DNA from: Mariniphaga sp964540165
GTDB taxonomy: Bacteria; Bacteroidota; Bacteroidia; Bacteroidales; Prolixibacteraceae
DNA: 23,282 nucleotides
Assembly (NCBI GenBank): GCA_964540165.1
Contig: CAZILU010000040.1
Location: 1 to 23,282, forward strand
Reading direction: 5' to 3'
Shown: piece after piece, positions 7,049 to 15,156 of the stretch
Numbering within the stretch: the first letter of the stretch is position 1
How the letters are laid out: each line of letters begins with the position of its first letter
Translations under genes and position numbers: made by a program
Notes under the pieces: generated by a model
The model's database searches: none
What the model saw: the letters and a program-made list of their open reading frames with translations, nothing else
Told to the model about the DNA's origin: nothing

Positions 7049-8830
7049 ATGAGCAACAGACTAATAGGAAGATTGCCCAAAGTGGGTATCCGCCCGGTAA
7101 TTGACGGGCGTGAACGGGGTGTGCGTGAATCACTGGAAAAACAGACCATGGAGATGGCAAAAACGGCCGCTGCGCTAATTGAATCGAGCCTTCGGTTTCC
7201 TTCCGGAGAAAAGGTGGAGTGCGTCATTTCAGAAACGACCATTGGAGGCGTAGCCGATGCGGCAAGATGTGCCGATCAGTTTGAACGTGAAGGAGTTGGC
7301 GTTTCATTAACCGTCACACCCTGCTGGTGTTACGGCAGTGAAGTAATGGACTCAAATCCTTTGATTCCAAAAGCAGTATGGGGCTTCAACGGCACCGAAC
7401 GCCCCGGAGCGGTCTACCTGGCTGCCGCGCTGGCAGGCTATACGCAAAAAGGACTTCCGGCATTTGGAATCTATGGCCGCGATGTGCAGGATGCCAGCGA
7501 CACCACTATCCCCGCCGATGTGAACGAGAAGATCCTCCGCTTCGTGAAAGCTGCCCTGGCTACTGCTCTTATGAAAGGAAAATCATACCTCTCTCTGGGG
7601 TACACTTCAATGGGTATCGCCGGATCGATGGTCGATGCTTCCCTCTTCCAGGACTACCTGGGTATGCGCACCGAATTTGTCGATATGATCGAGATCCTCC
7701 GTCGCATAGAGGAGGGCATCTACCATTCGGACGAATATGAAAAAGCCCTGGCATGGACCCGCGCCTACTGCCGTGAAGGATTCGACAACAATGCACCGGA
7801 AGTGCAACGCACACGTGAGGAGAAAGACCGCGAGTGGGAAACCGTAGTTAAAATGACCCTGATCGTTCGCGACCTGATGATCGGTAATCCGAAACTGAAA
7901 GCCCTTGGTTTCGGGGAGGAGTCGCAAGGCCATAATGCACTGGTCAGCGGTTTCCAGGGACAGCGCCAGTGGACCGACCACTGGCCGAATGGCGATTTTA
8001 CCGAGGCAATTCTCAACTCCTCATTCGACTGGAACGGAATTCGTCAACCCTTTGTCGTTGCTACAGAGAACGATGCACTCAACGGTATCGCCATGCTTTT
8101 CGGCCACCTGCTTACCAATACCAGCCAGATATTCTCCGATGTACGTACATACTGGAGCCCGGAAGCCGTGAAGCGTGTCACCGGCCATGAGCTCACCGGC
8201 ACGGCAGCCAACGGGGTAATCCATCTGATCAACTCCGGATCGACAACCCTGGATGCTACGGCTCAACAAAGGGACAACCATGGCAATCCGGCCATGAAAC
8301 CTTTCTGGGAGATCACTGAAGAGGAGGTGCAGGCATGCCTCGAAAACACGCAATGGTGCCCGGCAAGCCTGGGATATTTCCGTGGCGGTGGCTTCTCTTC
8401 GCAGTTTAAAACCTCAGCGCAGATGCCGGTTACCATGTCACGGATAAACATCTCCAAAGGATTGGGGCCGGTATTGCAGATTGCCGAAGGGTGGACCGTA
8501 GAGCTTCCCATGAAGATCCATTCTGTATTAGACAAACGGACCGACCCGACATGGCCAACAACCTGGTTTGTTCCACGCACCAACGGTGCCGGTCCGTTTA
8601 AAGATGTCTATTCCGTAATGGCCAACTGGGGCGCTAATCATGGTGCCATCTCCTTTGGACATATCGGAGCAGACCTGATTACCCTTGCCTCTATTCTGAG
8701 AATACCGGTATGCATGCATAATGTTGCAGCAGATCAGATCTTCCGCCCAAGTACATGGAACTCGTTCGGCAGCGATCCGGAGAGTGCAGACTACAGAGCT
8801 TGTGCCAATTACGGACCTTTATATGCATAA
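7049..8830 (+). CDS. fucI: L-fucose isomerase / D-arabinose isomerase FucI
   Basis: This cytoplasmic Mn-dependent ketol isomerase converts L-fucose to L-fuculose; the family also converts D-arabinose to D-ribulose. The product has 593 residues (591 in E. coli) and is collinear with FucI: PKVGIRPVIDGRERGVRESLE at the N-terminus, VTPCWCYGSE, AVWGFNGTERPGAVYLAAALA, FDWNGIRQPFVVATENDALNG, DVRTYWSPEAV and VMANWGANHG. The metal ligands E340, D364 and H531 correspond to E337, D361 and H528 of the E. coli enzyme. It lies 37 bp after the GH172-type gene. No fuculokinase or fuculose-1-phosphate aldolase gene is adjacent, while an AraB-type kinase is, which points to D-arabinose as at least one physiological substrate. 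Confidence 0.96.
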   Translation: MSNRLIGRLPKVGIRPVIDGRERGVRESLEKQTMEMAKTAAALIESSLRFPSGEKVECVISETTIGGVADAARCADQFEREGVGVSLTVTPCWCYGSEVMDSNPLIPKAVWGFNGTERPGAVYLAAALAGYTQKGLPAFGIYGRDVQDASDTTIPADVNEKILRFVKAALATALMKGKSYLSLGYTSMGIAGSMVDASLFQDYLGMRTEFVDMIEILRRIEEGIYHSDEYEKALAWTRAYCREGFDNNAPEVQRTREEKDREWETVVKMTLIVRDLMIGNPKLKALGFGEESQGHNALVSGFQGQRQWTDHWPNGDFTEAILNSSFDWNGIRQPFVVATENDALNGIAMLFGHLLTNTSQIFSDVRTYWSPEAVKRVTGHELTGTAANGVIHLINSGSTTLDATAQQRDNHGNPAMKPFWEITEEEVQACLENTQWCPASLGYFRGGGFSSQFKTSAQMPVTMSRINISKGLGPVLQIAEGWTVELPMKIHSVLDKRTDPTWPTTWFVPRTNGAGPFKDVYSVMANWGANHGAISFGHIGADLITLASILRIPVCMHNVAADQIFRPSTWNSFGSDPESADYRACANYGPLYA

Positions 8831-8893
8831 GGCAGCCAATAACCCTGACAAAGGACCATGACAAATTAGAACACAAACTGAAAATTTAATCAG

Positions 8894-10159
8894 ATGAACC
8901 TGAATATTAACAATTTCAAGAAGATGACATGGGCTCTGTCACTTTTAATCGTGATATCCTGTGTCTCTTCCGGAAATAAAAACAGAAGTGAAGTGAAAGA
9001 AGAGATAGACGGATTCCCATTGGGAACCTTCGGATATGATGTTGCTTTTTTTAAAAAATGCAACATAGAAACCATTGAATTGAAAGAGCAAAATTCAAAC
9101 GCGGGTATCCTGCTGGCTCCCGGTTACCAAGGGCGGGTGATGACATCAACAGCCGATGGAAACCAGGGAACAAGCTTTGGCTGGATCAACCACAAACTGA
9201 TCCAATCCGGGGTCATTAACAGTCAGTTTAATCCGGTTGGCGGTGAAGAACGCTTTTGGCTGGGTCCTGAAGGCGGCCCCTTTTCCATCTATTTTGAACA
9301 GGGTGATGAACAGGTGTATAAAAACTGGAAAGTGCCGGCTGTAATCGATACAGAAGCGTTCGAAATCAAAAATCAACAGCCAGGCAGTGTAACATTTGCG
9401 AAAAATACATCGCTGAAAAATGCTGCAGGAACTCAATTTTCTATGGGCATAGAACGAACCGTATCGCTGTTGCCTAAAGAAAAACTGCAGTCGCTGTTTC
9501 AGGTTGATTTTTCATCTGACGAACTAAATGTGGTTGGATATCAATCTGAAAACATGCTGACCAACCTGGGAGATCGTGCCTGGACCAGGGAGGAAGGATT
9601 GCTGTCGGTATGGATACTCTGTATGTTCAGCCCTTCTCCAAACACGACCGTATTCATACCATACCGTGATGAAGTGGAAGGTGTGGTTGTAAACGATGAA
9701 TATTTTGGAAAAGTTCCTTCCGAACGGTTGAAAATTGAAGATCGGGTTGTCTATTTTAAAATTGACGGAGCCTTGCGCAGCAAAATCGGGATTCCTCCGC
9801 ACAGAGCCAAAAATCTTTGCGGAAGCTACGATTCAGAAAGAGAGATCCTGACTCTGGTATGGGGATCGCTGCCGTCAGAGCCAATGGATTATGTGAACTC
9901 CAAATGGGGTGATCAGGAAGATCCTTTTGAAGGAGATGTTATCAATGCCTATAACGACGGACCGGTAGAAGACGGATCCATTATGGGGCCGTTTTATGAA
10001 GTTGAGACCTCCTCTCCGGCCGCTGCTCTGGATCCAGGCAAATCACTAACACACATCCAACGGGTTGTGCATATTCAGGGAAGCAGGAAAGAACTTTCAC
10101 GACTAACCGAGCAACTGTTTGGCCTCGATCTGAATACCATTGCAACGATGTTTCAATAA
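8894..10159 (+). CDS. Lipoprotein of unknown function, possible mutarotase-like fold (DUF6786-like)
   Basis: The 421-residue product begins with a lipoprotein signal (hydrophobic stretch 12-22, lipobox V-I-S-C with the lipidated Cys at 23). The residues after the Cys (VSSGNKN) lack the acidic surface-export signal known in some Bacteroidota, so a periplasm-facing anchor is the simplest guess. The body has LAPGYQGRVMTSTADGNQGTSFGWINHKLI (about 74-103) and GGEERFWLGPEGGPFSIYF (about 115-133), which recall the beta-supersandwich of aldose 1-epimerases. From memory it resembles Bacteroidota proteins labelled DUF6786, but I cannot confirm this. It starts 63 bp after fucI and ends 12 bp before the symporter gene, so a role in preparing the sugar for uptake, such as anomer exchange, is plausible. 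No function is established. Confidence 0.72.
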   Translation: MNLNINNFKKMTWALSLLIVISCVSSGNKNRSEVKEEIDGFPLGTFGYDVAFFKKCNIETIELKEQNSNAGILLAPGYQGRVMTSTADGNQGTSFGWINHKLIQSGVINSQFNPVGGEERFWLGPEGGPFSIYFEQGDEQVYKNWKVPAVIDTEAFEIKNQQPGSVTFAKNTSLKNAAGTQFSMGIERTVSLLPKEKLQSLFQVDFSSDELNVVGYQSENMLTNLGDRAWTREEGLLSVWILCMFSPSPNTTVFIPYRDEVEGVVVNDEYFGKVPSERLKIEDRVVYFKIDGALRSKIGIPPHRAKNLCGSYDSEREILTLVWGSLPSEPMDYVNSKWGDQEDPFEGDVINAYNDGPVEDGSIMGPFYEVETSSPAAALDPGKSLTHIQRVVHIQGSRKELSRLTEQLFGLDLNTIATMFQ

Positions 10160-10171
10160 CCAATATGAACC

Positions 10172-11593
10172 ATGGAAAAACAACAGATCATACCTAAAGG
10201 GATTGTGTGGCCTTTTATTCTGCTTACCTCTCTCTTTTTCGCCTGGGCAATCCCTAACAACATGACTGACACTATGTTGGCAGCATTTAAGCGAATCATG
10301 AGCCTGACCGATTCCAGAACAGCCTGGATACAGGTCGCCTGTTACCTGTTCGGATACGGTGGATTTGCCATTCCTGCAGCCCTGTTCATAAAAAAATACA
10401 CCTATAAATCCGGGGTAATTCTCGGACTGGCGATGTATGCCTTTGGCACATTTATGTTCTATCCTGCCATGCTTATGGCCGGCACCAATGTCCACATCAG
10501 CTTTCTGATGTTTCTCCTGGCGCTGGTTATCCTTTTTGCAGGGCTATCCATTCTGGAAACATCGGCCAACTCCTATGTATATGCGATAGGACCTGAGCAG
10601 ACCGGCACACAACGCCTCAACTTTGCACAATCATTCAATCCCTTCGGTGCCATTACCGGTGTTGTACTTAGCCAGATTTTTGTGCTGTCGCAACTAAACA
10701 CGATGAATGCCGCGGAGAGGGCATCGCTGCCTGCCGGTCAATTAGAGATTATCCAGAATATGGAACTTAACGCTGTCACCATGACCTATGTCGGATTGGG
10801 TACCGTGATGTTGGTCATTCTGCTTGCCATTTGGTTCACAAAAATGCCTTATGCCAAAGAGGAGGACAAAAATCTCGATTTTAAAGGAACATTCCGGCGG
10901 TTGGTAAAAAACAGAAATTACCTCTGGGGAGTGACAGCACAGTTTTTCTACGTAGGGGCACAAATCGCCGTATGGTCGTTTATCATCCGGTATGCCATTC
11001 AACAACTGCAACTGGATGCCATCGTTTCGGAGCTGGGAAAGGGGGCTTCACAGGAAGCAATCATAAACAGCCTGAGAAGCGTTGAACCGGTAGCCGGAGC
11101 ATTCTACACTTTTACCGAATGGCTTGGCATAGAAGCATTTCTGCCTCGTACTGCCGAGCAGGCAGGAGCCACGTATTACATACTGTCACTAATCCTTTTC
11201 GTATTGGGCCGGTTTCTCTTTACCGGTTTGATGAAATTCATCAAACCACGAATGCTGCTAACCACGCTGTCTGTATTGGCAATTATATGCACCCTGATTA
11301 CGATATACGGCCAGGGTTGGACAAGCATTTACGCCCTGATGTTGATTTCAGGATGTATGTCCCTGATGTTTCCTACCATCTACGGACTGGGCATTGCCGG
11401 TTTAGGCAACGATACAAAAATCGGGGGAGCTGGTATGATCATGGCGATTGCAGGCGCTGCAGTCCTGACTCAAATCCAGGGAATCGTGTCAGACCAGACC
11501 GGCAGCATTAAAATCGCATTCTGGGTGCCGGCAGTCGCCTTTGCAATCATAGCCTACTATAGTGCGGTAGTAAGCCGAAAAAAGGAACGGTAG
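10172..11593 (+). CDS. fucP: FucP-type L-fucose/D-arabinose proton symporter
   Basis: This inner-membrane permease of the major facilitator superfamily imports sugar with a proton. The 473-residue product matches FucP (438 residues in E. coli). The first helix ends in NNMTDTML with D33, matching the substrate-binding Asp46 of E. coli FucP; SILETSANSY carries E129, matching the proton-coupling Glu135; and GPEQTGTQRLNFAQSFNPFGAI is the conserved block after it. The extra length is mainly a loop between the two halves of the C-terminal domain (about residues 285-325). FucP transports L-fucose and also D-arabinose. It is 12 bp after the lipoprotein gene and 38 bp before the kinase gene, in one apparent operon. 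Confidence 0.93.
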   Translation: MEKQQIIPKGIVWPFILLTSLFFAWAIPNNMTDTMLAAFKRIMSLTDSRTAWIQVACYLFGYGGFAIPAALFIKKYTYKSGVILGLAMYAFGTFMFYPAMLMAGTNVHISFLMFLLALVILFAGLSILETSANSYVYAIGPEQTGTQRLNFAQSFNPFGAITGVVLSQIFVLSQLNTMNAAERASLPAGQLEIIQNMELNAVTMTYVGLGTVMLVILLAIWFTKMPYAKEEDKNLDFKGTFRRLVKNRNYLWGVTAQFFYVGAQIAVWSFIIRYAIQQLQLDAIVSELGKGASQEAIINSLRSVEPVAGAFYTFTEWLGIEAFLPRTAEQAGATYYILSLILFVLGRFLFTGLMKFIKPRMLLTTLSVLAIICTLITIYGQGWTSIYALMLISGCMSLMFPTIYGLGIAGLGNDTKIGGAGMIMAIAGAAVLTQIQGIVSDQTGSIKIAFWVPAVAFAIIAYYSAVVSRKKER

Positions 11594-11631
11594 ATCAAAA
11601 GCAGTGAATCTGCTTCAATAAATTTAATCAA

Positions 11632-13290
11632 ATGAATAACTATTGTATTGGCATCGATTACGGGACAGACTCGGTCCGGACTTTGCTTGTGAATGCACAT
11701 AACGGAGTTGAATTAGCATCATCGGTTTTTGAATATCCGATATGGAGAGAAAAACGCTATTGTGACCCGGTTAAAAATCAATTCAGACAAGATCCCCGCG
11801 ACTACCTTAACGGACTTGAATTCACCATGAAAGATGTTATCTCTAAAGTACCCGATGCAGGCAAATATCTGTCGGCTATATCGATCGACACAACCGGATC
11901 TACGCCCGTGGCGGTGAATAAAGAGGGTGTTCCGTTGTCGTTATTGCCCGAATTTAAGGATAATCCGAATGCCATGTTTATTCTTTGGAAAGACCATACC
12001 GCGATTTCTGAAGCCGAAGAGATCAGTGATCATTGTAAAAACTGGGGAGGCGTTGACTATACAAAATTTTCCGGTGGTTCATACGCTTCTGAATGGTTTT
12101 GGGCCAAAATCATCCATACCATTCGAAACGACAAAGCCATAGCTGACGCTGCCTGGTCGTGGGTCGAACACTGTGACTGGATCACGGCACTGCTCACCGG
12201 AGAGACAAAACCGGCGTTGATTAAACGAAGCCGATGTGCTGCCGGGCATAAAGCGCTGTGGCATGAAGCGTGGGGAGGATTGCCCTCCGAAGCTTTTTTC
12301 ATGGGAATAGAGCCCCGGTTTTCAAAACAATGGAGCCGGATCTATTCAACCACCTTTACCTGCGATCAGCCCGCAGGTATTATCTCCCGGGAGTGGGCTG
12401 CAAAACTTGGGATTAATCCAAACGTTATCATCGGTGTCGGTGGATTTGATGCTCATTTTGGTGCCGTTGGTGCCGGAATCAAACCCAAAACCCTGAGCAA
12501 AGTGGTAGGCACATCAACCTGCGACATGATCGTGATACCCAAATCAGAAATAAAAAACAGACCAATTAAAGGAATTAGCGGGCAGGTGGATGGATCGATT
12601 ATCCCGGGATTAATCGGATTAGAGGCCGGACAGTCTGCCTTTGGCGACATATATGCCTGGTTCAGAGACATTCTCATGTGGCCATTTGATGCATTCCTGA
12701 TAGAAAACCAATCAATTAACCTTGAATATGCCCGAATAAAAGCACAAATAATCCCCGAACTGGCAAAGCAGGCACTTAAAATTAACCCGGATGACTCAGT
12801 GCCAATCGCCCTTGACTGGATGAATGGAAGGCGCACCCCGGATGGAAATCCACGGTTAAAAGGGGCACTAACCGGATTAACACTGGGCACCGATGCTCCC
12901 AAAATTTTTCGTGCCCTGGTTGAATCAACCGCCTTTGGCTCAAAAAAGATCATTGACCGGCTGCAATCAGAAGGTATCCAAATAGAGGAGGTGAAGGCTT
13001 CCGGGGGTGTGGCCAAAAAGTCATCCCTCGTTATGCAAATTCTTGCCGATGTGTTAAACATGCCAATAAAAGTTGTAAAATCAGACCAGACCTGCGCATT
13101 GGGAGCAGCTATGTTTGCCTCGGTTATCGCCGGGATTTATCCGACGGTCGAAACGGCTCAGGAACATTTGGAAAGCGGCATTGAGACCGAATACATCCCA
13201 AACAAAAAACAGGCTGAAATTTATATCAGACTGTATCAGAAATACGATGATCTGGGAGCCTTTATCGAAAACAGGATGACAAACTACTAA
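11632..13290 (+). CDS. araB: Ribulokinase, AraB type
   Basis: This cytoplasmic FGGY-family kinase phosphorylates ribulose on C5. The 552-residue product is collinear with AraB: IGIDYGTDSVRTLLV at the N-terminus, NNQFR..PRDY-like KNQFRQDPRDYLNGLE, STGSTPVAVN-like TTGSTPVAVN, PNAMFILWKDHTA, RCAAGHKALWHEAWGGLP, the catalytic D273 in GGFDAHFGAVGAG, GTSTCDM, GLEAGQSAFGDIYAWF, DWMNGRRTP, and a C-terminal ASGGVAKKS nucleotide site. AraB normally uses L-ribulose, but the family accepts D-ribulose and some pentitols. No L-arabinose isomerase (AraA) or ribulose-phosphate 4-epimerase (AraD) gene is nearby. As the last gene of the FucI/FucP operon, its likely role is D-ribulose to D-ribulose-5-phosphate. 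Fuculose phosphorylation is an alternative but would be unusual for this subfamily. Confidence 0.92.
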   Translation: MNNYCIGIDYGTDSVRTLLVNAHNGVELASSVFEYPIWREKRYCDPVKNQFRQDPRDYLNGLEFTMKDVISKVPDAGKYLSAISIDTTGSTPVAVNKEGVPLSLLPEFKDNPNAMFILWKDHTAISEAEEISDHCKNWGGVDYTKFSGGSYASEWFWAKIIHTIRNDKAIADAAWSWVEHCDWITALLTGETKPALIKRSRCAAGHKALWHEAWGGLPSEAFFMGIEPRFSKQWSRIYSTTFTCDQPAGIISREWAAKLGINPNVIIGVGGFDAHFGAVGAGIKPKTLSKVVGTSTCDMIVIPKSEIKNRPIKGISGQVDGSIIPGLIGLEAGQSAFGDIYAWFRDILMWPFDAFLIENQSINLEYARIKAQIIPELAKQALKINPDDSVPIALDWMNGRRTPDGNPRLKGALTGLTLGTDAPKIFRALVESTAFGSKKIIDRLQSEGIQIEEVKASGGVAKKSSLVMQILADVLNMPIKVVKSDQTCALGAAMFASVIAGIYPTVETAQEHLESGIETEYIPNKKQAEIYIRLYQKYDDLGAFIENRMTNY

Positions 13291-13410
13291 ATGAGATAAA
13301 AGCGTGCCAATAGTAAACGTGGTGCGGCACTCCTTCAATCGATAGAAGTTATAAAAATCAACACCGAATTTTAATTTACCGGGATTACTCCACTGTAACT
13401 CCTAATGTAT

Positions 13411-14079
13411 CTATATGCCCAACATCTCCTTTAACCGCTTAATTGCATCTTCTCGAGGATACCGGTCATCAAACATGGAAGAAGAACCATTGACTAACAC
13501 TGTAGCTCCATTTTCAACCATCTTTGGTATATTGTCCCAACTAACATTACCATCAACCTCAATTTCAGCTGTTATATAGTTTTTCGAAAAATAATCCCTT
13601 ACCTGTTTGACCTTATCAAGACAGAAAGGGAGCAGTTTTTGTCCTGCGAATCCGGGAGTAACAGTCATGACCAAAACAAAATCAACCAACGAATAGAGCT
13701 CTTTATACTGATCAACCGAGATACCGGTATCAATGGCAATTCCGGCTTTGCAGTTCATTTGTTGAATCCGTTCAATCGTGCGCACCGGGTGCCAGGTTGC
13801 TTCAGGGTGAAAGCTGACCCATGACCCCTCAAACTGGCAAAATTTTTCAACAAATTCATCTACCTGCTCTACCATTAAATGAATATCAAGAGGGATGGGG
13901 GAATAGCGCCTCAAACTTTTACAAAAATCTATCCCCATGGTCAGATTTGGTACATAATGCCCATCCATTACATCAATATGCAAAAAGTCAATGCCATTCT
14001 GCTGAAACAGGTCCAATTCCTGCTTAATATTGATAAAATCGGCACACATCATTGAGGCTGAAAGCTTTATTTTTTCCAT
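13411..14079 (-). CDS. Ribulose-phosphate / allulose-6-phosphate 3-epimerase (RPE/AlsE-like)
   Basis: This metal-dependent TIM barrel protein of 222 residues belongs to the ribulose-phosphate 3-epimerase family. Its motifs are LSASMMCADF at the N-terminus, HIDVMDGHYVPN with metal ligands H34 and D36, DIHLMV with H67, and EVDGN with the catalytic D176. The MTVTPGFAGQKLLP block (138-151) resembles E. coli AlsE (MTVDPGFAGQPFIP) more than housekeeping Rpe (usually V.PGFGGQ), so D-allulose-6-phosphate 3-epimerase or a specialised ketopentose-phosphate 3-epimerase are both possible. It is the last gene of the leftward operon, 11 bp after the dehydrogenase gene, and converges with the kinase gene. 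It could pass D-ribulose-5-phosphate to D-xylulose-5-phosphate. Confidence 0.88.
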   Translation of the reverse strand: MEKIKLSASMMCADFINIKQELDLFQQNGIDFLHIDVMDGHYVPNLTMGIDFCKSLRRYSPIPLDIHLMVEQVDEFVEKFCQFEGSWVSFHPEATWHPVRTIERIQQMNCKAGIAIDTGISVDQYKELYSLVDFVLVMTVTPGFAGQKLLPFCLDKVKQVRDYFSKNYITAEIEVDGNVSWDNIPKMVENGATVLVNGSSSMFDDRYPREDAIKRLKEMLGI

Positions 14080-14090
14080 GACGATCTGAT

Positions 14091-15146
14091 TTACAGTTGT
14101 GGTTTAACAATAATTTTCATTCCCTCTCTCGACTCATGGTACTCCAATGCTTCCACGATATCATTTAAAGCAAAATGTTTTGAAATGTATTTTTTTGTTT
14201 TAATATCGCCCTTGGCAATCAGGTTCATCGCCTTTTCAACGTCCGGTTGGTTCGACCCGTGACTTCCCAACACCGTACACTCTTTATAATGGATCAGATT
14301 CGAATCAATCTCAAGCAGCGGTTGATTTTTAAGGCCTGCAAAAAGATTTACAACACCTCTTTTCGCAACTATTTTTATAGCATCTTCCTGAGCTTTTACG
14401 GTGCCGGCGGCAGTGATTACTACATCAACCCCTTCACCGTTAGTCTCCTGCATAATGCGCTCTACCAAGTCTTCATCTTCCGTAGAGATGAACGTAGCCT
14501 CAACATCAGACAGAAACTCCCTCGCCATTTCGAGTCTTTTCCTGGAGCGTTGAGCCGCAAATACCTTTCCGGCACCATAGCATTTGGTTAACTCCACCAT
14601 CATACATCCAAGAGGGCCAAGGCCAATAATGCAAATACTTTTCCCCAGTCCCATACCCGCCATCTCAAAACCATGAATAGCACACGCTAATGGCTCTGTC
14701 AGGGCTGCTTCATCAAACGACACATGATCCGGAATCTCTACAATCGGGCCATAACTCACCGTTGCCCTATCCAATTTCATTTTTTGCTGAAAGGCACCAT
14801 CGAGCTGATACCCAATAGCCAGATTTTTTGGACACAAATTTCCCTGCCCTTTCAATGTATAGCTCCGACCGGTATCCATATCGGGAACATCAGCGCCCAA
14901 AACGACCCGCTGGCCAACCCTGAAATTGGTCACATGCGCACCAACCGCTTCAATCGTTCCGGCAATTTCGTGCCCGATAACCGTAGGAGGAGACACCCGG
15001 TTATTGCCATATCTGAAAATGCGAACATCCGATCCGCAAATGGCCACAGACTCCGGCCGGATAATCATTTCGCCTTCCCCGCAAACCGGTTCAGGAACTT
15101 CCTCAACAACCATTCTGTTTAATGCTGCCAATATTGCTGCTTTCAT
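14091..15146 (-). CDS. Zinc-type medium-chain dehydrogenase lacking structural-zinc cysteines
   Basis: This is a probable NAD(P)-dependent polyol or sugar-alcohol dehydrogenase of 351 residues. I place the start at the ATG at 15146 (MKAAIL, the normal family N-terminus, 10 bp after the upstream stop). A longer frame from 15182 would overlap the upstream gene. Catalytic zinc ligands are C37 (ICGSD), H59-E60 (GHE) and E151 (TEP). The nucleotide-binding loop is GLGPLG (175-180). The usual four-Cys structural zinc lobe is replaced by GADVPDMDTGRSYTLKG and a single Cys (C105), so the second zinc is probably absent. It is third of four genes in a leftward operon. The substrate is unknown; its place between a TIM barrel isomerase and a phosphoketose epimerase suggests a sugar alcohol or its phosphate. 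Confidence 0.87.
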   Translation of the reverse strand: MKAAILAALNRMVVEEVPEPVCGEGEMIIRPESVAICGSDVRIFRYGNNRVSPPTVIGHEIAGTIEAVGAHVTNFRVGQRVVLGADVPDMDTGRSYTLKGQGNLCPKNLAIGYQLDGAFQQKMKLDRATVSYGPIVEIPDHVSFDEAALTEPLACAIHGFEMAGMGLGKSICIIGLGPLGCMMVELTKCYGAGKVFAAQRSRKRLEMAREFLSDVEATFISTEDEDLVERIMQETNGEGVDVVITAAGTVKAQEDAIKIVAKRGVVNLFAGLKNQPLLEIDSNLIHYKECTVLGSHGSNQPDVEKAMNLIAKGDIKTKKYISKHFALNDIVEALEYHESREGMKIIVKPQL

Positions 15147-15156
15147 ACTTACTGTT

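Noticed and set aside
7569..8583. Several long antisense frames inside fucI
   Set aside because: They are shadows of the fucI reading frame and show no protein-family features.
13304..13330. GTGCC/GGCAC inverted repeat after the kinase gene as a terminator
   Set aside because: Only 5-bp arms with a long loop and no T tract.
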